A stretch of 64,000 nucleotides of DNA from Chaetoderma sp. LZ-2023a (GCA_034401795.1 CM067359.1:144156233-144220232), one strand, 5' to 3'. Shown: positions 41,311-53,900, counted from the stretch's first letter. Made by a program: numbers and translations. The notes: generated by a model from the letters alone, not told the origin.

Positions 41311-41925
41311 AACTTGAATCGATTCATTTCAAATTTGGAATGTCAACTCCTTTTGACGAGACCTCGGTGGAGATTGCATATCGGCTAAATGTGTCTAGAT
41401 ACACCAGAGTTATCCCCCTTGATTTCTTGAAAAATCGTACAATGTGGTTTCCGCTCGATAACTTCAGTTAGCTTGAATGGATTCATTCCAAATTTGGTAT
41501 GTCAACTCCTTATGATAAGACCTCGGTGGGGATTGCATATTGACGAAGTGTGTGTAGACACACCAGATTTATCCCCTTGATTTCTTGAAAAATATCCTAA
41601 AATTTGTGGTTTCCGCTCGATAGCTTCAGTTACCTTTAATGGGTTCATTTCAAATTTAGAATGTCAACTCCATATGACAAGACCTAGGTGGGGATTGCAT
41701 ATCGGCGAAATATGTCCAGACACCAGAGTTATCCCCCTTGATTTCTTGAAAAATCATATGATGTGGTTTCCGTTCGATAGTTTGAATGGATTCATTCCAA
41801 ATTTCTTATGTCAACTCCTTAGTACATGAGCTCAGTGGGGATTGCATATTGACGAAATGTGTCCAGACACACCGGAGTTATCCCTCTTGATTTCTTGGAA
41901 AATAAAATATGTGGTTTCTGCATAT
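41311..41925. repeat. four ~155-bp tandem units flanking D3
   Basis: Units begin near 41311, 41473, 41632 and 41783 with CTTGAATGGATTCATTCC-like sequence and contain GTCAACTCCTTATGA and GGGGATTGCATATTG. D3 is inserted in the unit that starts this array. Its missing left portion lies at about 33720-33759. Confidence 0.8.
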
Positions 41926-42820
41926 GAGGCGACTAAAAGAACTTGGTTAAGAGCTGCCCCGCCACCTCTCTCTCCCTTCTTTCCTCCGTCACCACACTAG
42001 TGCCCCGAGAGAGGATCGTCTAAAAAGTAAGCTCGAGCGCAGGTAGGAAAGATCGCAAAACCACCTACGGCGCTTTCCGCATCCCATGTCTCATGCTCCA
42101 GAAGAAAAAGCACGCCTCGCGTCGTACACACCTCCACTCGCATGCACCTCCAGTTTCTCTGCTGATAATCCCCACCCCACCCCGTCACGAGAAGGACCTG
42201 GGAGGACACCTAGCCTGCGAGACTCATCAAGCAGCACGTGCCAGCAAGAAAGAACACCACCACTGTGACGATGGCACCACTCTGAATCATGGCGAAAAGG
42301 AAAATATCGCGAACCCCCCCCCCCCCCTACCGAGAATGGCCCGGTGACCCGACAACAACATCTGCAAGCACCATGCCATGTGGGGAATGCTCGAACGAGC
42401 CCGCACATTGCCAAGGAGAAGCACCCATGGGGCGACGTCGCAAGCCCTGAGGAATATGACAGAGCCACCAGGAAGGATTACTAGCCATGGGAGACCTACG
42501 GTTGAGCGACCAGACTATACTGGATCGGCGACCAGCCAACGACCTGGAGCTCGAGGACTACCACAACAATGGCACCCCCAGTTCTGCCCCCCCTCCGACG
42601 ACACAACGCACGTCTTCGACGGGTGGGTGGGCTGGGACAGGCGCTGGGCGGCATCCACCCGACCACAATAGAATAACCTGGAGCTCGATCAGTTCAAATT
42701 CTGGAATTGCATATATCTCAGAAACTACTTACCCGATCTCGCACAATTTGCGCCAAAAATATTGGAAAATTCTTTACAGTGCAACTAAGAAGGGAAGATG
42801 ATGGGTTACAATCTCTGATT
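41926..42820. other. GC-rich stretch without recognised gene
   Basis: Clearly richer in G and C than its surroundings, with a poly-C run (about 42316-42327) and several overlapping ORFs of 60-125 codons on both strands, none with a domain I recognise. The ORFs look compositional. Confidence 0.35.
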
Positions 42821-44522
42821 GTTAGCTCACCTGTGAGCGTATGCCATGGTGATGGTTCGTCAGTCCGGCCATCAACTTTTTGCATAAAAACGCTGCTAGA
42901 TTTCAACTTAGTTTGACAGGAAGGCCCCTGTGGGATTAGGCTTCCGAACCTGTATACAGAATTCTGATTGGTCTATTTTTTGGGTGGCCATCTTGAAATT
43001 TTTTTTAAATGGCAGGAAATCATTTAAGACGCTATTCCTCATTAACCGCTGAGGCAATTTCAACCAGACTTGGCTGGGGAGGATAGTATGCTGGTATGGT
43101 TCAGAACATGTATACATAATCTTGATTCATCAATTTCTTCAGTAGCCATCGTGGTTTTCTGTAAATCACTTAAAAGCCTACTCGAAAACTTCTTGGTCGA
43201 TTTCAATCAAACTCGGATGGAAGAACCCTAAAGTAGTATGCTTCAGGACTTGTATACAGGAGTTTGATTGGTCCATCTTTTTCGGTGGCCATCTTGAAAT
43301 TTCTGAAAAATGGTTGGAAATTATTTAATGCGCTACTCATCATTAACTGCTTGGGCAATTTCAACCAGACTTACCTGGTAGGATAATACATTGGTATGGT
43401 TCAGAACTTGTATACAGAATTGTGATTGGTCAATTTTTCCCATAGCCATCTTGAATTTTCTGAAAGTTTCTGAAAATCATTTAAAAGCCTACTTGATAAC
43501 CACTGGGCTAATTTCAATCAAACTCGGATGGCCGAACCCTTGCGTAGTATTCTTCAGAACATGTATACAGAATTTTGATTGGTCCATTTTTCAGGTGACC
43601 AGATTGGATTTTCTGAAAGTTTCTGTAAATCAGTTAATAGGCTACTCCTTAACCGCTTGATCGAGTTCAAGCAAACTCAGCTGGAAGAACCATACACTAC
43701 AGTATGTTTCAGAGCTTATATACAGAATTTTGATTGGTCAATGTGTTCGGTGGCCATCTTGAATTTTCCAAAAAACAATGGCTGAAAATTGTTTAAAACG
43801 TTTCTCCTCATTAGTTGCTTCGGCGATTTCAACCAGACTGGCTTGAACGAGCCTAGGGCGGTAGGCTTGTATACATAACTTTGATTGGTCAATTTTTTTG
43901 GGCAGCCATCTTGGATTTTCTGAATATTTTGGGAAATCAGTTAAACGGCTACTTCTAATAACCTCTTGGCTGATTTCAACTAAACTCAGCTGAAAGAATC
44001 CTAAGCCAGTACGCTTCAGAAAATGTGTACAGAATTTTGACGGCTTGATTTTGATGGTGGCCATCTTGGATTTTCCGAAAAATGAGAATTTGTGTAAAAT
44101 GCTACTCCTCATTAATCAATAATTGGTCAATTTGTTCGGTGCCCATCTTGAATTTTCCGAAAAAATGGTTGAAAATCATTAAAACGTTGCTTTTCATTAA
44201 CTGCTTGGGCAATTTCAATCAAATTTGGCAGGAAGGATCCTATTGTCGTAGCCTCTAGATATTTATTCAGAATTTTGATAGGTCAATGTTTTGGCAACCA
44301 TCTGAAAAAACTACTTCAATCAATATCCCGATTTCAACAAAAATTGGGTGGAATGATCCTATGACGGTAGGCTTCGACATATTAAATGAGAATCTTGATT
44401 GGTAAATTTTGTTTGATGGCCATCTTGGATTTTCCAAAAATCACCCATCATGTCTATTTAAATGCAAATGGTTTTAAATGCTAATGCTCTAGGTGAGCGC
44501 CACAGGCCCTTGGGCCTCTTGT
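42821..44522. mobile_element. Helentron/HINE-like non-autonomous element
   Basis: Begins GTTAGCTCACCTGTGAGC and ends CTAGGTGAGCGCCACAGGCC followed by CTTGGGCCTCTTG. GCTCACCT at the start is the inverse of AGGTGAGC near the end, and AGGCCCTTGGGCCT forms a 3'-terminal hairpin. About nine ~155-bp core units lie between them (landmark TGTATACAGAATTTTGATTG near 42952, 43109, 43252, 43408, 43563, 43719, 43868, 44028 and 44253). This plan (subterminal inverted repeat, minisatellite core, end hairpin, following (GTT/ATT)n) is that described for HINE and 'pearl'-type molluscan elements. The class is inferred. Confidence 0.6.
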
Positions 44523-46123
44523 TGTTGTTGTGTTTGTTATTGTTATTATTATTATTATTATTTATTATTACTATTATTATTATTATTATTCAGATAAGAG
44601 TAAGGCTATCAAACTATTTACATGCAACCTTGCCAAAGATAAGTTGTCCTACCTTCCTGATAGCATATGCAGGAATGATTTATGAAATGTTCAGTGATTG
44701 GGATGATGTACCTGCCAGCTTTAAGGTAATTAACCCTTTAATGGTCAAGATTTGTCACAAAACTTTTTGTTTAGTAAACATCCTAATCGAAGGCCAAGAG
44801 ACTTTTTTGAAAATGTATCACTGAAATGACTGGGTTGTCTCTATGGTTGTTTTTTAATTGATATACTTTGATTCAGTGATGAAAGTGTTGAGCAATATAA
44901 AATAAGTCTGTAATATACAATTTTTTCATGAAATTAAGTTATAATATATAGAGAAGAAGCAAATGATCCTCAGCGTTAAGAACTTCATGTTAACGCTAGC
45001 CAACCCCATTCACTTTTCTGGTAGTTGGGAATAATATTTTAGTTCCTGTGAGCTACCAGGCATCCGTTAATTTTGTATAACCATTGCTTTTGTCTTTTGT
45101 TATTTTTGTCTAGTGGTCCAGTTACTCCTTGTTTAAATCTGTCAAAACCTTGTTTAATGCGGCTAAGACGAGCCAGTTTCAGCTTACGTATATCGCACTC
45201 AACGAGTAAGTTTTTATATATCATTACATTATAAACTAGAAAATTAATTTGTGAAAATGTCATCAGGAGTACCTAAGTGTTACAGGCTGTCATCCATTCA
45301 AGCCTTTGGCTATGAACTGTCACAAAAATGCCTGGATGACATATTCTATTTTGCGATTTTTAAACATGCCGTAGGCTATTTTGTGGGTGCCAGGTGTCCA
45401 GGCAATTCAGGGCTGGGGTCAAATACTTTGAAATTCTTCAAATATAAATACTTGTTTTTTGCAAATTATTTAAATACAAATACTAATAGTTGGCCGGCCA
45501 ACCTGCTGAAATGTGCTTAGAAAAAGTTTTGATGGCATTTTTTGTTAGAAGTGGTCACCTAGGCTGAATCTCTTCGGAAAAGGGTCCTCTCCAACATAGG
45601 GGTGGATGACAGTCTCAATTTTGCATTTTTCTGGACATAAGGGCCAGTTTTGACCACAGGGGGTCAAAAGTGACGCTAATTTTCTTTTGTTTCCTGTGAT
45701 CTATAAGTGGAGGGCTTTCAAGAAACGTGAAGCTCCAACTTATTTATCTACAGATAACGTTATAATCGGTCATCATATATCAAAATCTATATGATAATAC
45801 ATGTAAATTACAAACATAAAATTACGTTTTACTCAAAACTATGTTTGCCTTTATTATATATGCAGTAACATGTCTCTTTTCGGACAAAAATCTTTTTATG
45901 TAATTCAGAACACATCAATTATTATTTGATAATGAATGTTATCCTTATAGATATGCAGCCTGCCAACAATAAATATGTTAAATTCTACTATTAAATAGTA
46001 TTAAGTAATATATATATCTCATGCATAATTATATTCCACAACAATACTACATATATACTGAAACATAATAAATTAGCATGGTGTTTTACAGTGGCACACC
46101 TAGGCTTAACACATTGTAATTTT
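44523..46123. other. no gene; simple repeats and dispersed repeats
   Basis: (GTT)n/(TTA)n at 44521-44590. A half foldback MITE at 44725-44830. 45410-45665 begins CAGGGCTGGGGTCAAATACT, like some hAT ends, and matches 63730-63960 in inverted orientation. The remainder to 46123 is AT-rich without ORFs of note. Confidence 0.45.
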
Positions 46124-46156
46124 ACCCCATGGTGATCTTCTTTTCGATCGCTGGTA

Positions 46157-46914
46157 TCACACTTGGAGAGCCGTTCTCAAGATGAAATCTGTGGTTTTAT
46201 GCAGTTCTTCCACAGGTCTATACAGCTTTTCAAGAAAAGAGGTTGACAAAGGCCAGCTCTCTTCTCTCAGCAGCTGATACGTACTGCAACATTGAAGTAT
46301 GTGCTCTGTGGTCTGTTCTGCTTCTCCACAAGGACAAGCAGGCGATGTCGTAAGGTGGAACCGCCTGTACATGTGTTGGTTTAGTCTGTTATGTCCAGTT
46401 CTGAGACGAAAAATGGTCACTTGCTCTGGCCTCGAGAGGTAATGGTAGGCATCTTCTGATTGAGGTGTTCTATAGAGTGACTTGATGATAGTCTTCATCT
46501 CTATATGTGTAACCATGTTTTCTGTCTGATTCTCTTCTGCACCCACCTTTGCCATCTTGTCTGCTTCCTCATTTCCTTGGACTCCACAGTGTGAGGGGAT
46601 CCACTGCAATGCTATCCGAAAGCATTTGATGGTTTGTAGTGCTTCTTCAAGTTGTGGCAGCTTACCTTAGGTGATAGCCTCAAGGACAGAGCGGGCATCA
46701 GATAAAAAGACAATCTGTGCAATAGGGTCTGCTGTTCTGCTGATGGTATTAGCTGCATGGACCAGTGCTTCGACTTCAGCTCTGTAGTTTGTGCAGTGTT
46801 TGCCTGTCGGTATTGCAGCCGACTCATGTTGTCCGTTTGGATACTGTATGTGCAGTCCGGCACCTCCGCTCCTAATTGCATCTTTGGCTGATCCATCTGT
46901 AGATCCTTATCCAT
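46157..46914 (-). pseudogene. LINE copy A RNase H and C-terminal domain
   Basis: RNase H begins around 46914 in one frame and shifts near 46612 into another (IPSHCGVQGNEEADKMAKV). The C-terminus has SPACPCGEAEQTTEHILQCC, a C-x-C...H-x3-C zinc-type motif usual after RNase H in I-type elements. It ends LHKTTDFILRTALQV with the stop at 46157. The 5 kb copy carries the same domain with different lesions. Confidence 0.85.
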
Positions 46915-48608
46915 GTCTCCTGAGGGTACATTTCTTCCAGCATGGCTATGGTCAGGGCCTTCTTGCTCACATCACTGTGTTCATCTTTGGTTGTGAGATG
47001 AGGTACTGTGGTGCGAATAGCTATGCTCTCTAGTTTGTTTTCCCAGGGTGGAGGATCAAGGGTGTGGTTTGGGTCTTCTATTTGTGCTGGCAACATTTCT
47101 TGGTGTTTCCTTTGAGGTTCTTTTGTCTCTTTCACAAAACTTGATCTTTTAAGTCTTCCTGATGACAGCTGTGCTTGCCTGATCTTCATCGGGTGGTTGT
47201 TGAACGATTTGAACTTTGCAGCTTGGATCAGTGCTTTGCATTCCCTTCCTTTACTAAGTGGGGGGATGCCTGCTGTCTGCTCCATTTTTTCTATTGGTGT
47301 CGATCTCATTCCACCGGTGATGATGCGCAGTGCCTGGTTTTGTACTCTGTCGAGGTTCTGTTGATGAGATTTAGCTGCTGTCATCCATGAGCTGGATCCA
47401 TACTCAAGGTGTGGTCGTACGGCACCTAGGTAGATGGTCTTGAGGATCCTTTCATTGGCACCCCACTTTGTTCCTGCCAGCTTCCTCATGATGTTTAGCT
47501 TTCTTCTGGCCTTTGCCTCTGCGTTCTGGATGTGCTCCTTCCATGTTAATCTTCTGTCATAGGTGACTCCCAGGTATGTCTGCTGGTCCTCGTACTCGAG
47601 TGGAGTACCGCCCAGTGTCAGATTGCCAACCTTGGTTTTTGTGGACTGAGAATAGCATGGCTGATGATTTTTCTTTGTTGATGGTAATACACCAGCGATT
47701 GGCCCAAGCTGTAATTCTGTCCAAGGCGAGCTGCATTCTGTACGTGGCAGTCGTTGTGTACTCCTCGGTGCACCAGAGTATGAGGTCATGTGCATAGAGG
47801 GCTGCTTGGATCCCATTGGGCAGCTCTGCTACAATGTCATTAATGAAGAGTTGGTGATAATACTCTGCCTTGTGGCACCCCTTGTCTCAGCAATACATTC
47901 TGTCCAGATTGTCCATCCACCAACACCCTAGCTCTGCGATTGTGTAGGTATGACTTGGTCCATCGGAACATGTTGCCACCGATGCGTGTGCGCCGGAGCT
48001 TCACGAGGAGGCCATCCTTCCACACCTTGTCAAATGCCTTCTGCAGATCGATAAAGGCAGCTAGCATCACCTTCTTGGCTTGAAAAGTGTCCTCTATGAC
48101 TTGTGCAAGATGTGTTGTTTGATCTTCTGTACTCCTGTATCTTCTGAAGCCAGCCTGCTCTGAAACTATAATGTTCTCCGATTCCAGGTACCACTGGTTG
48201 ACGATGCGCTCCATGGTCTTGGATATGCAGCTTGTAAGACTGATAGGACGGTAGCTCAGCACTTTCGTCTTGTTCTTCCCTTTTTTATCAGAATTTGGAG
48301 TCATTCTGGCTTCCTTCCAGCACTGAGGAACCTCTCCATTGGTCCAACTGATTAAAGATGTCTAGCAACTTGCGGAGAGATGCATTACCAAGGTGTTGGA
48401 TCATTTCATTCGTAATGCCATCTGGCCTGGGAGATTTCTTCTTCTTCAATTGGCGGATAGACTTCTTGAGTTCTGCTAAACTAATATCAACTTTCATTGC
48501 ATCGTGAGTGTTGGTGTCTGCTCTTTCCTTTTGCTCTTTTCTAACCTCTTTGACGCATTCGTGGTATAGAAATGTTGCTTTCTTTTGCATATGCCTTCGC
48601 AAAGGCAT
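46872..48608 (-). pseudogene. LINE copy A reverse transcriptase
   Basis: Palm motifs in order: KKKKSPRPDGITNEMI, SYRPISLTSCISKTMERIV, AAFIDLQKAFDKVW (first catalytic Asp), RQGVPQGRVLSPTL, then the active-site box reads YAHD instead of YADD (about 47765-47776). The first of the paired aspartates is thus replaced by His. The thumb with TYLGVTYDRRLTWKEHI and GAVRPHLEYGSSSWMTAAKS follows. A 1-base deletion near 47843 (after SPTL) and another shift near 48300 separate the blocks. Lost catalysis plus frameshifts mean it is dead. Confidence 0.88.
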
Positions 48609-48681
48609 CTTTCCTGACAGTGTTTGTCCATCTTCTTCAAGAGTAATCTTCTCTCCCCCGACACCCTCATCATTCAGTGCT

Positions 48682-49923
48682 TTAGTCAGTCTCCATAGCT
48701 TTGTGGTGTCTCTCTAAATTAAACCCTGCCGTCTTTTCCCTGCAGCTTCTTCTTTTGGTCTTTAGATACCTGGCTTTAGTTTGTTGTAGTGTGAAGTGGT
48801 TTTCATGACAGGGATTACCCTCTGCATCTTCTCTGGCCTTGTCTAGTTTATCATGTGCTGCTTGCAGTTCTGTTGTCCAGTAGGGGCGGTAGTTTTTCCT
48901 GAACCCTCGAGGAATCGCTTCGTTGGCAGCCTTGAGGATACTTGAATTAAATTCCTTGACCGCATTGTTGATGTTTCTCCCTTCTACTGCTATATTTTGG
49001 GTAAGCTCATTGGAACGATTGTCGAACAGACTCTTTTTGTAGTTCCACCTTGGATGTTGAGGTGAACTTGTCGAAATACTTCCAGAAAGAGAGAGGAGGA
49101 CTGGGCGGTGGTCGCTTCCTCCTAACTGCGATCCGACCACTCTACTGAGGTTTCTGTGAATGTCTTCTGTACAAAATGACAAGTCCGGCGTTGTTGTCGA
49201 GTGCCACCGGCGTAAGTAGAAGGTAGGCTGATCTGTGGGATCATTGACAAGTAAAAGGGGCTTTTCATATTGCCATGCTTCAATGTCTTCTCGTTTATCA
49301 TGTGTTCTGTATCCCCAGCTCTGAGACTGGCTATTAAAGTCTCCAGCAATGAGGAAGTGGCAGTCCGGGACCCGGATTGTGTCAAGTGAGAGATTCTTGT
49401 CATTAGGGCAATAATAATTGACAATGTCAATCACAGAGTTGCTGGTTGTTACCTTGATCTTGATATATTCTGCCGATTCCATAAACGTTTTGATCTGGCT
49501 GGCGTTCACACTGTTTCGGACCAAGGTGATCACCCCGCCTTTCTTTCTTCCTCTTCGATCACACCGGAAAATCTGGTAATCTCTGATCTTAAATGGTTTT
49601 CCTTCTTGCAGGTATGTCTCTTGAATGCAGCAGATATCAATGTTGTTTTCATACAGGAACTGTTCGAGCTCTGATTTCTTGTTGGTAACCCCTTGTGCGT
49701 TCCAGTGCATGATGTTGATACTGGGGTTCTCTTTGGGTTTGGTCTTCTCTTTCGGTTGGCCAGTAGCTCTCCATCCTCGTCCCCTGGCTCCACAAGATGA
49801 GTTGATGGGACCTCCAGTAGCTGAGGGTGGGCTCCTTCGAGGCGTGGAGCCCGGCGCTGCACCTGCCTGGCGGATCCTCACAGGGCGAGCACCATTTCGG
49901 TTGATTCGATCTCCAAGTGTCAT
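48682..49923 (-). pseudogene. LINE copy A APE-type endonuclease
   Basis: Frame of 413 codons. A basic, Pro/Gly-rich leader of about 65 residues precedes the apurinic-type nuclease: IMHWNAQGVTNKK (Asn), CCIQETYLQEG (Glu), GDFNSQSQSWG (Asp, Asn) and GGSDHRPVLLSL (Asp-His). All core metal and catalytic motifs are visible. The enzyme nicks the target DNA to prime reverse transcription. The frame is lost at HHKAMETD (48682) through a shift before RT. Confidence 0.9.
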
Positions 49924-50049
49924 TCATTTGCGTTGTGCATAATGCTCTGGTTAGCCCCTCCAAATGTCTGGATTGACACCCAGTGGGTTACACCTCTGTG
50001 CCACGTTGAGGCCGAGCATATAGTATTAAACAGGGGACCCCATGGTGAT

Positions 50050-50944
50050 TACTACAATGAATTAATTCAGTTTTAGCTATTCCCCGTCCATATCTAGCTA
50101 AGCGCCGTCCATCTCTAGCCAAGCCACGTCCATCTCTAGTTACACCCTGTCCAGAAAAACTATACGGTAAACTCTTGGATAGTGCGAACCTATTTTGACT
50201 TGGCATTGTTACAGCAACAGCGCCCAATCAAATTAGTTTCATAACATTAAACAGAATGTTTATCAAAATGCAAAACCATTCTGTCATGAATTAAACGTTC
50301 AAGAAGAGTTAGCCTTGTCAGCATCTTTAATTCCTAAGAGAAGCTTAGCTTGCTGAGAGACAAGGATATTATCATAATATTAATTACATATTTGATTATG
50401 ATGTCAGCCTGCATATGACATAATTGATAATGGCATTCTATATGTGATTGATAGACTGGATTTCACTATTATGCATCATTATGTGAGCCATCTGCTACGT
50501 ATTTACATAACGTGCGTGGATGCATAATGGTCAGGCAAATATAGGATTTACATAAATTTGGCAAGTGTCTTTAAAACATAATATTACATTGTCATTTACA
50601 TCCATATCCTTACAGCTTAAAAATAATATTACGGTATGGACATATAACAATTGGACCGAAGGTGAGATCTTTTTTCATGAGCCACGTACATGTAGTGTTA
50701 CAGTACAGCTGTGTGATAAGTTAACATATACCCGAAACAGCAAACATGCTAATTAGCAAGAACTTTTCTATTGAATAATTTGAGCTTAATTCTGATCAAT
50801 GATTTCCAATCCAATTATGGTCAAAATACTTTACAGTAGAGACCCTTCTGTTTTGGTACATGTGCATTAGTTTACTACTGAGGTGTACTCATCCATCATC
50901 CAATATAAAACAATGTGTTTTCATATTTCATCATGTTACTCAGA
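50050..50944. other. no gene; dispersed repeat remnants
   Basis: 50080-50160 carries GTCCATCTCTAGC-type words and 50185-50260 the GACTTGG...CCAATCAAATTAG palindrome. The rest is AT-rich without supported genes. Confidence 0.4.
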
Positions 50945-53900
50945 ATCTGAACCATTTATAAGTTGTCCCGATGGGTTGCAACAATCTTCAGCATTACATG
51001 CACAAGCAGTAATACACATCTGCCACAACACATAACATTTACAGTTTGCTCGACTGCATTTTGTTTTACACCCACATGCAATTATTTCTATACACACTTG
51101 AGGAATTGGGGGAATACGAGTCCAAACAATCTGTAGCCGACTTGAAGTGTGTTCACAGTTGGCGTGCTTGCATGTAGCAAGATCTTTGCCTGGTAGTTTG
51201 ACCGGTCCTATGCAGCTCTAGGGCATCCTTCATTGGTGCTAACATTTCCAAATCTTTCTTCCCCTTAGAGTCTACCTTTATCAACCCCACCTTCCACATT
51301 TGGCACGCCATATAAGCGACACACAAACTCCTCTGCTCCTACAAACTCCTTCAAGTAGGTGGCAATTGTCAACATACACCTTCCAACAGGTTTTTTTCCA
51401 AATCTTGCGAATGAGGAGGTTGAATCACATCCCGTAAAAGCATGAAATCCAAGCAGGTTGTTTATACATGGAGGTGTTAATTCTCTGCAAATGAGATGGG
51501 TAGGGTAGCATTTTCGATCTATTGCAGTTCCACTTATCATCCATAATTCTACTTGTTTTGATGCAAATAAAATGGATCAGCATAAGGAAAACATCTGTAT
51601 TACGACACACTACAGTACTTGAATTCTGCTGCACCCTTCATCTGCTGCGTGTAGACTGTGGAGGATCAAACGAGTATCCGCTTCCTCATGGTTTGCGGAC
51701 AATTGTTGAACATCTCCTTTTTTGCTAGAATAAACCTTTTGTTCATCTTCAAAACCGCCAGCTGTTACTAGTTCCTAGTAATCAGGGAGAATCTTGCTCT
51801 TCTCGACCATATATTCACTGGGAAATCTTGCCAGGTTAGCTTTGTTTTCGCCAAGACAAATGAATTGCTGCCACGCTTGAGGTAATGGGACATCACTCCT
51901 GTATATGATTCTTCGTATTGGGTTCCTTTTAGAATGTGCTCTTTTGTCACGTGTTGGTTCTATGATGGATGATCTGCAATATCGGTCAAAAACTACGTCC
52001 ACTCTTAGACTATCAACGGATTTATAAAAATATCCAGACACACGGGAATAGAATATGTCTCCATAATCTCCAAATGTTCTACAAGTTGTAGGTTTCCCAA
52101 GGGACTGGATTAATGAATGTCCATCAATGATCACGCATGACTGTCCATCAAAATCAGGTTGTGTGTCAATGTTCTTTGATAGGACAGTGATCAAGTCTGA
52201 CTTTGTCATTGAATTCATTTGGCCATCTCGCTTGACCAGTGAAAGAGGCAGGCAAGATAATTCATGCTTTAACACATTCTCTAATTCTACTTTTCTTCCA
52301 GCTTGCGATGCATTAAACAGTTGTTGAATAAGCTTTCGATCTGCTTTGACAACCTTTGTTTCGTTCTGTGGTGTCTTAACATTTGTCTTATATAGTGATG
52401 CAAATGTCTTTGAGCTGTTTTTCTTTAGTGTTTCAAAGGATGGAATGCTCCCTGTCACAAGCCGTTCCCTAGCATTTGCCTCTTTCGCGTGCTGTTAATA
52501 GATCCAGTTCAATGTCAGTTGTAGCAATATGATTTGTTGCTATTGAAATGAGATCTGCTTTCAATGCTTCACCTGCCACAGCATCTATGTCGCCCTCTGT
52601 TGATCTAGGCAGATCTTCTAAATCTGTTGCTGGACCAACCACTGTAATGCGGAATACGTTGAACCGTTTGGATTCTTGAACTAGGCGGCCAACAGCTTCT
52701 TCATCATTCTTTATCCGTGATGGCAATGCGTCCTAACGAGTTGATATGACCTGGTCATCATCGTTAATGCCTAATAGAAGCTTGATTTGCTGAGAGACAT
52801 GTAATCTCTCAGCCCAGGTTACACACAACCTGTCTCTTGCTGGATCATTTCTTGTTATTCCAATTATACCACTGGATAGCTTGCACATTTGATTTACCCG
52901 TTCGGTTGCTTGGTCAACTGGGATTTCGTTGAAACAATGCTCGCTGCGCTTAACCACAAAATTTCCATTTTCAAACTCGTCATGTACCTCTGGAGCTGTT
53001 GATGCTAATGCCTTCATATCAGCGGTATACACAGGTCCCCATCTGGCATAGTGTGTGATCATATATTGTCAGCCATGGAAGCATTTCAGTAAAAGCATCA
53101 ATGTGGAGCTGCCAATTCCCCTCTCTATTGGCTCTAATAAAGTCAAGAAGGATTGATACCATATCCATATATGATGTCCAAAACATAAAATTTGGTTGAT
53201 CAGCATATTCCTTCATAAACTCAGTGAACAGCTGTTGTACCGACTCAATGGCATTGGTCAGCTGTACCAAATCATCAGCAAGTTGATTGCACATTTCCGT
53301 GTCTTTGAAATCAGTTATGAGCTTGTTCAACTCCACTTCCAGTTGTATGTCCTTATTGTTGACGCTAAGCCACTCCACAAATAATTGCCATAATACTCTA
53401 AACAGTGCTTCATAAGCTAACGTATGTGCTCGAACGGCTCTACAGTAAGCTTTGCCAGTCATCATAGGGTCTGTACAGTTCTGCGCAAAAAGATCTGCAT
53501 CCACCCATGCATCATCTAAACCAGAACATTCCATATGTTGACCAATTGCTTTGAGAAAATTGAAAAGAATGTGTAGATGGCCTAGAAGTAGAACAACATC
53601 TTTGTATTTCTCTGTAGATGCCCATGTCAGTTCTTTAGCTCTGCTGTAAAGCGGATGATCTACCGCAATTACTGTGTGTGGCTGACCAAGATGTTGTGAT
53701 ATTGACTGAAATCTGTTCATAACTTTTGCCATTGTGTCGTTTTCATCAGCTGGTACTTGAAGGATTGGCATCATTCCAGCTATTGTTACCGCTGCAGTAT
53801 CTGAGCTAACTGCCTCATTAAATGCTCTCCATGAAGGAACTTGTTTGGTTGACCTGACCATGCATGCATGCTAAAAGCCATGCTTGGTTTACTAACCTTG

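Larger units (their letters stand above)
46137..50036 (-). mobile_element. non-LTR retrotransposon (I/Nimb-like, with RNase H), copy A
   Basis: Flanked by the 13-bp direct repeat ACCCCATGGTGAT (46124-46136 and 50037-50049). The insert is therefore exactly 3900 bp. Domains on the minus strand: APE endonuclease, RT, RNase H, C-terminal zinc-like motif, 3' end in GAAAAGAAG. There is no ORF1, although the 5' end appears genuine (CCCCTGTTTAATACTATATG). Either ORF1 was lost by 5' truncation or the lineage lacks it. Multiple frameshifts make it inactive. Confidence 0.9.

Noticed and set aside
42378..42801. overlapping 97- and 104-codon ORFs
   Set aside because: GC-rich sequence makes long chance ORFs likely; two frames are open at once and neither shows a motif.
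41311..44450. CRISPR-like regular repeats
   Set aside because: The ~155-bp units are tandem without unique spacers, and the sequence is eukaryotic.
45251..45520. 89-codon ORF near the hAT-like end
   Set aside because: Overlaps a dispersed repeat, no domain, no partner exon.
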